Shown here: in pieces, positions 1 through 8,936 of the stretch
Layout of the letters: the number at the start of each line of letters is the position of its first letter
Position numbering within the stretch: position 1 is the stretch's first letter
Assembly: GCA_946886855.1 (NCBI GenBank)
Contig: CAMPJJ010000127.1
Coordinates: forward strand, 1-13,606
DNA length: 13,606 nt
Direction of reading: 5' to 3'
Source: an uncultured Roseateles sp.
GTDB lineage: Bacteria; Pseudomonadota; Gammaproteobacteria; Burkholderiales; Burkholderiaceae
Program-made: the position numbers and the translations under genes
The notes under the pieces: model-generated
What the model was told of the DNA's origin: nothing
Databases searched by the model: none
What the model saw: only the letters and a program-made list of their open reading frames with translations

Positions 1-24
1 CGGCGCCTGCCGACGGGCACGGTC

Positions 25-1782
25 TCACGCAGGGAAGGCCCGCCGCAGGAGCGCTTCCACTGCGAGGGGCCGCGCATCGAGCGTTCCGGCGACTGCGCCC
101 CAATGGGGGTCGAACCGGCTGGCGATGAACGCATCGGCGACGAACGCGGGCGAGTACCGGCGCAGCAGCGCCGCCTGCGCGAGCAGCACCAGCCGGGACG
201 CAAGACGACGGCCGAGCGCTTCCAGCTGATCGGGCGGCGTGGCCAGCAATCCGCGCAAGGCATCGAGCTCGCCGCGCAGCTCGCGGTCGTCGCCGAGGTC
301 CGCACCGATCTCGTCGAGCAGCGCCAGGAAGGCTTGCGGATCCCTCGCGACGGCGCGCATCACATCCAGGCACATCACGTTGCCCGAGCCTTCCCAGATC
401 GAGTTCACCGGCGCCTCCCGGTACAGGCGTCCCATGATCCCGTCGTCGATGTAGCCGTTGCCGCCGAGGACTTCCATGGCCTCGCCAGTGAGCTCGACCG
501 CGCGCTTGCAGACCCAGAACTTCGCCGCCGGCGTGACCAGCCGCATCCAGGTGCGTTCGCGCGCATCGTCCTGATGCTCGAAGGCATGGGCCAGACGCAG
601 GCTCAACTGCATCGCGGCTTCGCTCTCGAGCGCAAGGTCGGCGAGCACGGCGCGCATCAGCGGCTGCTCCGCGAGCCGCTTGCCGAAGGCCAGGCGATGC
701 CGCGTGTAGTGCAAGGCCTGCACCAGCGCCTGCCTCAGCATCGCCGCGCTGCCGACGACGCAGTTCAGACGCGTGTAGGTCGCCATCTCGATGATGGTCG
801 GGATGCCACGGCCCTCTTCGCCCATCAGCACGCCGTAGGCGTCCTGGAACTCGACCTCCGAGCTGCTGTTGCTGCGGTTGCCGACCTTGTCCTTGAGGCG
901 CTGCACGTGGACCGCGTTCTTCGTCCCGTCGGGCCGCCAGCGCGGCACGAAGAAGCAGCCCGGCGCGCCATCCGGTGTCTTGGCGACGACCAGGTGCGCG
1001 TCGCACATCGGGGCGGAGAAGAACCACTTGTGGCCCGTGAGGCGGTACTCGCCGCCGCGGCCGCCTCCGCCCGGGTGCGCGGCCGGCTCGGCGCGCGTCG
1101 TGTTGGCGCGCACGTCGGACCCGCCCTGCTTCTCGGTCATGCCCATGCCGAGCCAGATCGAGCGCTTCTGCGCCAGCGGCAGGTCCCGCCCGTCGTACAC
1201 GGTGCTGAACAACTGATCGCGAAGCGCCTCCCAAAGCCGCGGCTCGCGGCGCAGCACCGGAATGCTGGCCTGCGTCATCGTCGCGGGACACAAGGTGCCG
1301 GCCTCGACCTGCCCGTGGAGGTAGAAACCGGCGGCCCACGCGGCCCAGCGGCCGGGGCGCTCGTCGCGGAACGGCATCGCGACCAGGTCCGCCCGGCGGT
1401 ACATCGCGAGCAGTTCGTGCCAGCCGGCGTCGAACTCGACGCGATCGATGCGGCGGCCCCGCTTGTCGAAGCTGTCCAGCGTCGGCGTGACGCGGTTGAT
1501 GCGCTCGGCGAGCGCATAGGTGTCGGCGCGTCCCAGCTCGTCGGCGTACGCGCTCAGGCCGGGCACGAAGGCCTCGGCGCCGGCGCGCGCGAGCGCCTCC
1601 TTCAGCGCCGGATCGGTCTCGAGCAGCGAGTAGCCGCTGAGCTCGTCGACCTGATTGGCGACCTCATGGGTGCGCCACCTCGCGGCGGCGTCGGGGCGGT
1701 CCGCATCGGCATCGGCATCGGCATCGACATCGACATCGGCATTGGTGGCGGTGGGCCTAGGGTTTGTCTCCATGGGGGTCAT
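25..1782 (-). CDS. aidB: AidB-like acyl-CoA dehydrogenase family flavoprotein
   Basis: Predicted 585-aa flavoprotein of the acyl-CoA dehydrogenase superfamily, AidB branch; E. coli AidB is a FAD protein of the adaptive response to DNA alkylation. Branch-typical motifs are MTEKQGGSDVRANTTRAEP (about residues 215-233), LTGHKWFFSAPMCDA (248-262), EVLGGNGYIDDGIMGRLYRE (437-456) and IWEGSGNVMCLDVMRA (462-477). The family's N-terminal, beta and C-terminal helical domains are all present. The ATG at 1782 is chosen because AGGAG lies 8-9 nt upstream; the open frame continues to 2064 but that extension has no family similarity. At 585 aa the protein is longer than E. coli AidB (about 540). The excess is an acidic low-complexity N-terminus (residues 14-28, alternating Asp with Ala or Val) and a Gly-rich loop near 238-244. 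It stands alone, divergent from the M4 peptidase gene. The family is clear; a DNA-repair role is only inferred, since many bacterial relatives act as ordinary acyl-CoA dehydrogenases. Confidence 0.93.
   Translation of the reverse strand: MTPMETNPRPTATNADVDVDADADADADRPDAAARWRTHEVANQVDELSGYSLLETDPALKEALARAGAEAFVPGLSAYADELGRADTYALAERINRVTPTLDSFDKRGRRIDRVEFDAGWHELLAMYRRADLVAMPFRDERPGRWAAWAAGFYLHGQVEAGTLCPATMTQASIPVLRREPRLWEALRDQLFSTVYDGRDLPLAQKRSIWLGMGMTEKQGGSDVRANTTRAEPAAHPGGGGRGGEYRLTGHKWFFSAPMCDAHLVVAKTPDGAPGCFFVPRWRPDGTKNAVHVQRLKDKVGNRSNSSSEVEFQDAYGVLMGEEGRGIPTIIEMATYTRLNCVVGSAAMLRQALVQALHYTRHRLAFGKRLAEQPLMRAVLADLALESEAAMQLSLRLAHAFEHQDDARERTWMRLVTPAAKFWVCKRAVELTGEAMEVLGGNGYIDDGIMGRLYREAPVNSIWEGSGNVMCLDVMRAVARDPQAFLALLDEIGADLGDDRELRGELDALRGLLATPPDQLEALGRRLASRLVLLAQAALLRRYSPAFVADAFIASRFDPHWGAVAGTLDARPLAVEALLRRAFPA
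1703..1744. repeat. Hexanucleotide microsatellite inside aidB-like gene
   Basis: Seven 6-bp units in tandem on the plus strand: GCATCG four times, ACATCG twice, then GCATTG. Read on the minus strand they encode the alternating Asp-Ala/Asp-Val stretch near the N-terminus of the AidB-like protein. Because the unit is a multiple of three, copy-number change would alter length without breaking the frame. Confidence 0.9.
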
Positions 1783-1885
1783 GGTGTGTGTCTCCTGAGA
1801 CGTCCCCCGATCCCGCATGTCCTCTGGATCAGGGTCGCGGCGATGCCGATCCTCGCCTATCGCGCGCATGCCAGCCACTGGCGTG

Positions 1886-1911
1886 CCCGAAAACTTGGTT
1901 GCAAGGGTTAC
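1886..1911 (-). promoter_or_regulatory. Candidate ECF-sigma promoter for the aidB-like gene
   Basis: On the minus strand the sequence reads GTAACC, 16 nt, CGGG, about 104 bp before the aidB-like ATG. A GTAACC -35 box with a 16-nt spacer and a CG-starting -10 box resembles promoters described for some extracytoplasmic-function sigma factors, for example the Caulobacter SigF type with CGAA at -10. No better sigma-70 site was seen near it. This is a motif match by eye and not proof. Confidence 0.4.
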
Positions 1912-1922
1912 ACCGCCTGTAA
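1908..1922. promoter_or_regulatory. Palindrome TTACA-N5-TGTAA, possible operator
   Basis: A perfect 5+5 inverted repeat with a 5-bp spacer that overlaps the putative -35 box upstream of the aidB-like gene. Its size and symmetry suit a dimeric regulator, but no regulator gene lies next to it. Chance occurrence is possible. Confidence 0.3.
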
Positions 1923-1990
1923 GGCCTGACAGTCCGAACCGGCCCGCGATGCCCCTACATTCGCCCAGTCGTCCGGACACACAAGACCTG

Positions 1991-2029
1991 ACCTCGGGAC
2001 CTCCGGGGCACCCGGCGACACCTCGGGAC
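1991..2029. repeat. 10-bp direct repeat ACCTCGGGAC, two copies
   Basis: Copies at 1991-2000 and 2020-2029 (29-bp period) lie in the divergent intergenic region upstream of the M4 peptidase. The spacing is not an exact multiple of the helical turn. This may be a regulator-binding pair or GC-biased coincidence. Confidence 0.3.
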
Positions 2030-2062
2030 GCGGCGCCAGCCGCACCTCCAAGAACATCTGAC

Positions 2063-2099
2063 ACGGCCCCACCACTGGGTCGCGCACAGAGGGGGCCGT
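2063..2099. other. Inverted repeat ACGGCCCC / GGGGCCGT upstream of M4 peptidase
   Basis: An 8-bp perfect inverted repeat (2063-2070 with 2092-2099) with a 21-nt loop, ending 73 bp before the peptidase start. There is no T-tract, so it is not a typical terminator. It could be an operator or a 5'-UTR stem. Confidence 0.35.
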
Positions 2100-2163
2100 C
2101 CCGTTCCTACCTGAGCGAGCACGGCCATTTCTTCGGGAGATCTGATCGATCCATCACGAATGA

Positions 2164-4005
<1,842 letters not shown>

Positions 4006-4026
4006 TCCCCGCTGAACGACCCCGAC

Positions 4027-4045
4027 GCGCCGCCTCGCGCGGCGC
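4027..4045 (+). other. GC-rich hairpin after M4 peptidase gene
   Basis: GCGCCGC and GCGGCGC form a perfect 7-bp stem with a 5-nt loop, 22 bp past the stop codon. There is no T-tract, so it is a weak terminator candidate at best. It may protect the 3' end of the peptidase mRNA. Confidence 0.35.
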
Positions 4046-4053
4046 CGCGGGCT

Positions 4054-4082
4054 CCGGCGCGCTGCCCTGCGCGGCGCGCCGG
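4054..4082 (+). other. Second hairpin between M4 and M28 peptidase genes
   Basis: CCGGCGCGC and GCGCGCCGG form a perfect 9-bp stem with an 11-nt loop, 37 bp before the aminopeptidase ATG. It also lacks a T-tract. Together with the first hairpin it may reduce, but not abolish, readthrough between the two peptidase genes. Confidence 0.35.
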
Positions 4083-4119
4083 CTTCGCCATTCCTGGAAC
4101 GATTCCGGAGACAACACCC

Positions 4120-5686
<1,567 letters not shown>

Positions 5687-5706
<20 letters not shown>

Positions 5707-6589
5707 AGCAGTTCCGCAGCCACTTCCCGGCGGCGTCGTTCTGCGATCGCGGGTGCCACGCCATCGCGAGCCGGAACGGTGCCAGCTCGAACGGGAGTTC
5801 GAGCAGCTCGACGAAGGACTCGTAGCGCTGCAGCAGCTGTCGCGGCAGGGTCGTCACGAGGTCCGTCTGCGACAGCACCAGCGCGACCTGGTTGTAGCTG
5901 GGCACCGCCGCGGTGACGCGGCGGTGCCGGCCCCGCTTGGCCAGCACATCGTCGACGGAAGACGAGAACTCCCCCTTGGCCGACACGATGACGTGGCCGA
6001 GATCGCAGTATTCATCGAGCTCAGGCGGCTTCGCTCCGCGCGGATGACCGCGGCGCTGCGCCAGGGCGAAATCGGCGCGCATCAGGAATCTCGCCCTCAG
6101 GCTCTCGGGCACCTTGTCGATGTCGCCGAGGAAGAGGTCGACTTCGCCGCGCGCCATGCGCTCCACCAGCCCGACGTCGTAGGCCGGCACGACGGCCATG
6201 CGCAACTCGGGATTGCCGTGCCGCATCACCTCGGCCATCACATCGAGCGCGAGGATCGTGAACACGCTGTCATTGGCCGCGACGGTGAAGGTCCGCGCCG
6301 AGGTCGCCGGATCGAAGTCGTGCGGCTGCGCCACCGCCTCGCGCAACTGCGAGAGCGCCTGCGCGAGCGCGGGCCGAAGCGCCAGCGCGCGTTCCGTCGC
6401 CACCATGCCGCGGCCGGTTTCCGAGGGCACCAGCAGCGGATCCTGGAACAGCTCGCGCAGCTTGGCCAGATGCCCCGACAGCGTCGGCTGGCTGATGTGC
6501 ATGCGCTGCGCGGCGCGCGTGACGTTGAGCTCGTCGAGCAGCGTGTCCAGCGAGATCAGCAGATGCAGATCCGAACGTCTCATATCCAC
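5687..6589 (-). CDS. LysR family transcriptional regulator
   Basis: A LysR-type regulator of about 300 aa. An N-terminal winged helix-turn-helix lies at about residues 10-65 (LNVTRAAQRMHISQPTLSGH, then LRELFQDPLLV). The periplasmic-binding-like effector domain follows to the C-terminus. The order and the FQDPLLVPSETGRGM segment resemble the NodD/NahR/LinR-like branch. Start choice: the open frame allows ATG at 6607, but the only good ribosome site (GGGAGG, 6600-6605) lies inside that extension. I therefore prefer the GTG at 6589, 10 nt downstream of it; the ATG at 6583 is an alternative. The gene is divergent from the MBL-fold hydrolase gene across a short gap, the classic arrangement for a LysR protein controlling its neighbour and itself (inference). 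The effector is unknown. Its 3' end overlaps the M28 gene by 20 bp. Confidence 0.93.
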
Positions 6590-6663
6590 GATTCCGATAC
6601 CTCCCATCGGATCTAACGACTCGCGCCCCCCGGCGCGCCCGCCCTACGCTTCGCTTCGTTCCC

Positions 6664-6676
6664 AGGCTTCAAGCCT
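6664..6676. promoter_or_regulatory. Palindrome AGGCTT-C-AAGCCT, possible operator in LysR/MBL gap
   Basis: A perfect 6+1+6 inverted repeat in the 174-192-bp region between the divergent LysR and MBL-hydrolase genes. The position suits a regulator site. It is not a standard T-N11-A LysR box, so the link to this LysR protein is speculative. Confidence 0.35.
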
Positions 6677-6781
6677 TCGACACGCGGGGCGACCGCCTTC
6701 AATGGTATCGCCGCAATGGATGGCTCACCGCTTCGGTCAGCCTGATCGCCTCTTCACCTCGACGACGACTATCCCGACACC

Positions 6782-7777
6782 ATGACCCATCGATCATTCC
6801 TCACCCTGACCCTGACCCTGGCCATCGCCGCCGCCTTCGCCACCGTGGCGCCCGCCGTCCACGCGCAAGGTGCGGACGCTGCCGCGCCCAAGCTCAGCCA
6901 CGTCCAGGCGGGCTACCAGCACTTCAAGATCGGCGCCTTCGAAGTCATCGCACTGTCCGACGGCACGCTGCCCATCCCGGCGCAGCAGGTGCTCAAGGGG
7001 ATCAGCGCCGACGAGGTCGCCAGGCGTCTGGCCACGACCTATCAGGGCACCGTGGTCGACGCCTCGATCAATGCCTACCTGATCAAGGCCGGCGATCGCC
7101 TCGTGATGATCGACGCCGGCACGGGCGAGCTCTACGGCCCGACGCTCAACAAGATCGGCGCGAGCCTGAAGGGTGCCGGCTACGCGCCCGAGCAGGTCAC
7201 CGACATCCTCATCACGCACATCCACACGGACCACACCGGCGGTCTGATGGACGGTTCGCGCCGGGTCTTCCCCAACGCGACGCTGCACCTCGAAAGCAGG
7301 GAGCTCGATTACTGGCTGGGCGCCGGCCAGCGCGAGCGCGCGCCGCAAGCCCTGAAGGTCTACTTCGATCAGGCCCTGGCGAAGGTCCAGCCCTACGTCG
7401 ACGCGGGCCGCGTGAAGACCTTCAGCGGCGAGACCGCGCTCTTCCCGGGCATCCGCTCGCTGCCGGCGCCGGGACACACGCCGGGCCACAGCTTCTACGT
7501 GCTGGAGAGCCAGGGCGAGAAGCTGGTGTTCTGGGGTGACCTGCTCCACGTGGCCGACGTGCAGTTGCCGCGCCCCGACGTGACGGTGGCCTTCGACGTC
7601 GATCCGAAGGCGGCGGCGGCCACACGCAAGCAGGCCTTCGCCGATGCGCTGAAGGGGCGCTACTGGGTCGCGGGCGACCATGTCGCCTTCCCCGGCGTCG
7701 GGCACCTGCAGGCCGATGGCAAGGGCTACCGGTGGATCCCCATGCCCTACCTCAACGACGATCACAAGACGAAATGA
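6782..7777 (+). CDS. Exported MBL-fold metallo-hydrolase, methyl parathion hydrolase/OPHC2-like
   Basis: A 331-aa metallo-beta-lactamase-fold enzyme with a signal peptide (residues 1-28, ending AVHA-QG), so probably periplasmic. The di-metal ligand set is complete: His146, His148, Asp150 and His151 in THIHTDHTGG, His232 in PGHTPGH, Asp253 in WGDLLH, and His300 in GDHVAFPG. Length, spacing and segments such as FEVIALSDGTLPIP, YGPTLNKIGASLKGAGY and GHTPGHSFYVLESQGEKL closely recall methyl parathion hydrolase and OPHC2. Members of that group hydrolyse phosphotriesters and often lactones or esters. Which substrate applies here cannot be read from sequence. No strong Shine-Dalgarno precedes the ATG, but the signal peptide begins there. 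The divergent LysR gene is its probable regulator. Confidence 0.94.
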   Translation: MTHRSFLTLTLTLAIAAAFATVAPAVHAQGADAAAPKLSHVQAGYQHFKIGAFEVIALSDGTLPIPAQQVLKGISADEVARRLATTYQGTVVDASINAYLIKAGDRLVMIDAGTGELYGPTLNKIGASLKGAGYAPEQVTDILITHIHTDHTGGLMDGSRRVFPNATLHLESRELDYWLGAGQRERAPQALKVYFDQALAKVQPYVDAGRVKTFSGETALFPGIRSLPAPGHTPGHSFYVLESQGEKLVFWGDLLHVADVQLPRPDVTVAFDVDPKAAAATRKQAFADALKGRYWVAGDHVAFPGVGHLQADGKGYRWIPMPYLNDDHKTK

Positions 7778-7793
7778 GGAAGTGAGCACGAGG

Positions 7794-7823
7794 CTGTCGG
7801 AAGGTGCTCATCTGTGCTACATT
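7794..7823 (+). promoter_or_regulatory. Candidate sigma-70 promoter for the cold-shock gene
   Basis: An extended -10 element, TGC-TACATT (7815-7823), lies 18 nt after a weak -35 match CTGTCG (7794-7799). Initiation near 7830 would give a leader of about 180 nt, typical of cold-shock genes. Found by eye; the -35 box matches consensus poorly. Confidence 0.4.
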
Positions 7824-7841
7824 GGCTGGATAGATTCGCAC

Positions 7842-7912
7842 AAGACCTTTCTTCTGAGGTCTTCTCTGCAGCCCCCGCCGGTCCTCTCCGGACCCGCCTC
7901 GCGAGCGGCTGC
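7842..7912 (+). ncRNA. Structured 5' leader of the cold-shock gene
   Basis: Two structures are visible in the predicted leader. A perfect 7-bp hairpin AAGACCT/AGGTCTT (7842-7848 with 7857-7863) has an 8-nt loop. Immediately after it, GCAGCC (7868-7873) can pair with GGCTGC (7907-7912), enclosing a GGTCC-TCTCC-GGACC hairpin (7880-7894). Cold-shock mRNAs are known for long, temperature-responsive leaders. I did not match this one to a named RNA family. It could also be the body of a small RNA ending at the hairpin that follows. Confidence 0.5.
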
Positions 7913-7954
7913 TTCAGCAACACCCCCCCGCTGCAAGCTCTTGAGTGTCTCTGT

Positions 7955-7984
7955 CCCGGCACGCATCCGTGCGCCGGGTTTTTT
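7955..7984 (+). terminator. Intrinsic-terminator-like hairpin inside the cold-shock leader
   Basis: CCCGGCACG (7955-7963) pairs with CGTGCGCCGGG (7968-7978) as a nine-pair stem with a 2-nt bulge and a CATC loop, followed at once by six T residues (7979-7984). This is the best intrinsic terminator in the window, yet it sits 27 nt before the cold-shock ATG. It may act as an attenuator in the leader, terminate a small leader RNA, or end readthrough from the upstream hydrolase gene. Confidence 0.7.
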
Positions 7985-8011
7985 CCTGTCATTCATTCCA
8001 AAGGAAACAAC

Positions 8012-8224
8012 ATGACGACCAAGACCGGCACCGTGAAGTGGTTCAGCGACGACAAGGGCTTCGGCTTCATCACCCCGACCGACGGCTCCAAGGACCTGTT
8101 CGCCCACCACAGCGAAATCCAGAGCTCGGGCGGCTTCCGCACCCTGGCCGAAGGCGCCAAGGTCGAGTTCGAGACCAAGGACGGTCCGAAGGGCCCGCAA
8201 GCCTCCGGCATCCGCGTCATCTGA
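8012..8224 (+). CDS. Cold-shock protein (CspA family)
   Basis: A 70-aa single cold-shock domain, the usual length for CspA-type proteins. Such proteins bind single-stranded RNA and DNA and melt RNA structure at low temperature or during growth transitions. RNP1-like KGFGFI is at residues 15-20, and the RNP2-like segment DLFAHHSEI at 28-36; the opening [16 protein letters not shown] is diagnostic. The ATG at 8012 follows AAAGGA by 6 nt and matches the family's normal start; a longer open frame from 7814 is only the leader read through. The protein is single-cistron, behind a long structured leader and ahead of a hairpin that it shares with the convergent small genes. Confidence 0.97.
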   Translation: MTTKTGTVKWFSDDKGFGFITPTDGSKDLFAHHSEIQSSGGFRTLAEGAKVEFETKDGPKGPQASGIRVI

Positions 8225-8235
8225 ACGCCGACTGA

Positions 8236-8282
8236 GTGAGCCCGCTGGCCAGCCGCTCTGCAGGCCTGCCAGTCCGGCTCAC
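8236..8282. terminator. Candidate bidirectional hairpin between csp and the small-gene pair
   Basis: GTGAGCC (8236-8242) pairs perfectly with GGCTCAC (8276-8282), and inside it CTGGC pairs with GCCAG (8268-8272). It begins 11 bp after the csp stop and overlaps the stop codon of the convergent small gene. It lacks a T-tract on both sides, so Rho-independent activity is uncertain. Confidence 0.4.
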
Positions 8283-8512
8283 AGCCTCCACCCGTCGCTG
8301 AGCAGCGACGGGTCGAGCATTCTCCGGATCGCCTGCGCAGCCGCCTCGCGATCATCGGCGACGCCCTCCACGTGGAGCACCCTCCGCGTCGGCAATCCGG
8401 GCCGCTGAAAAATGACCGCCCCGACGTCCGTCGCCGGCGCCGTCACGAACACCAGATCAAACGACTCGATCCGCAGGCCGCTGATGTTGGACAGACGCGT
8501 CCGGATCAGCAT
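8279..8512 (-). CDS. Small protein of unknown function (77 aa)
   Basis: I do not recognise this 77-aa protein. The frame reads MLIRTRLSNISGLR, a beta-rich middle (SFDLVFVTAPATDVGAVIF), then RVLHVEGVADDREAAAQAIRR, ending SLLSDGWRL. The pattern of short strands followed by a helix suggests a compact alpha/beta fold; no signal peptide or membrane segment is seen. The ATG at 8512 is the only in-frame start near the upstream gene's stop, 19 nt away, with a weak AGGCGG site, so translational coupling is likely. A 9-10-bp palindrome (8291-8312) falls within its last codons. It forms a two-gene unit with the 65-aa gene. Coding status is inferred from arrangement, codon use and balanced composition. 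Confidence 0.6.
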   Translation of the reverse strand: MLIRTRLSNISGLRIESFDLVFVTAPATDVGAVIFQRPGLPTRRVLHVEGVADDREAAAQAIRRMLDPSLLSDGWRL

Positions 8513-8531
8513 GACGCCGCCTGTGCGGAGC

Positions 8532-8729
8532 TCACGCCAGCTCCTGCCAGTAGATGTGCTCGCCGTCCTCGGTGAGACAGAGCGCCCCACCCCGCCATTC
8601 CAGCCAGCGCTGGCGCACAAGCCGGTCGATCAGCAGTTCGGGAATCTCGCTGGCGCGTCGCCGGTGAAGTGCGTCCACGCATGTGCGCAGCGACGCCCGG
8701 AGCGCCTCCAGGTCCTGCAGTGCAGCCAT
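8532..8729 (-). CDS. Small protein of unknown function (65 aa), possible winged-helix fold
   Basis: A 65-aa protein that I cannot assign. Helical segments (LQDLEALRASLRTCVDAL, then ASEIPELLIDRLVRQRWLEW) are followed by a short strand pair, GGALCLTEDGEHIYWQEL. Helix-helix-wing with an LTEDGE turn recalls winged-helix DNA-binding folds, though this is only an impression. The ATG at 8729 is well supported: GAGGAG ends 7 nt before it. The open frame extends to 8783 but without a better site. The next small gene starts 19 nt past its stop. A 19-bp palindrome sits 80 bp upstream and may be its control site. The strong ribosome site makes a real gene likely. Confidence 0.65.
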   Translation of the reverse strand: MAALQDLEALRASLRTCVDALHRRRASEIPELLIDRLVRQRWLEWRGGALCLTEDGEHIYWQELA

Positions 8730-8808
8730 TGCCCTACTCCTCGCGTTTCGCGCCACGACATGCGGCGCGAACAGAAGCGCCAAGCGATCACGGCGAGGAC
8801 TTGCGGCG

Positions 8809-8827
8809 CGTTCGAGACCCTCGAACG
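8809..8827. promoter_or_regulatory. 19-bp palindrome upstream of the small-gene pair
   Basis: CGTTCGAG-ACC-CTCGAACG is a perfect 8-bp inverted repeat with a 3-bp centre, 80 bp upstream of the 65-aa gene's ATG and downstream of the aldo/keto reductase gene. Its length and symmetry fit a dimeric repressor operator. It could also fold as a short RNA hairpin. It is the longest small-loop palindrome seen in a non-coding stretch of this window. Confidence 0.5.
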
Positions 8828-8936
8828 AAGCAAGGACTTCGGGATGACAACCTCACGGTCTATGGGCCGATGGTAGCGCAGCGCCTGTCGGCCCTTGCTC
8901 GGGCGGGGCCAGTCCGTCCGGTCGGCCGTCCCGGAT

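Noticed and set aside
1703..1744. Short tandem repeat as a possible CRISPR-like array
   Set aside because: Units are 6 bp with no spacers; it is a coding microsatellite.
103..1929. 608-codon plus-strand open frame opposite the aidB-like gene
   Set aside because: It is antisense to a gene with clear family motifs, has an Arg/His/Gln-rich composition typical of GC-rich shadow frames, and has no ribosome site.
5753..6616. 287-codon plus-strand open frame opposite the LysR gene
   Set aside because: Antisense shadow; the LysR helix-turn-helix and effector domain on the minus strand explain the region.
7814..8011. N-terminal extension of the cold-shock protein
   Set aside because: The extension translates the leader RNA, including the terminator stem. 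The family start and the Shine-Dalgarno both point to 8012.
8291..8312. CCCGTCGCT-GAGC-AGCGACGGG as an intrinsic terminator
   Set aside because: It lies in the coding end of the 77-aa gene and has no T-tract on either strand.
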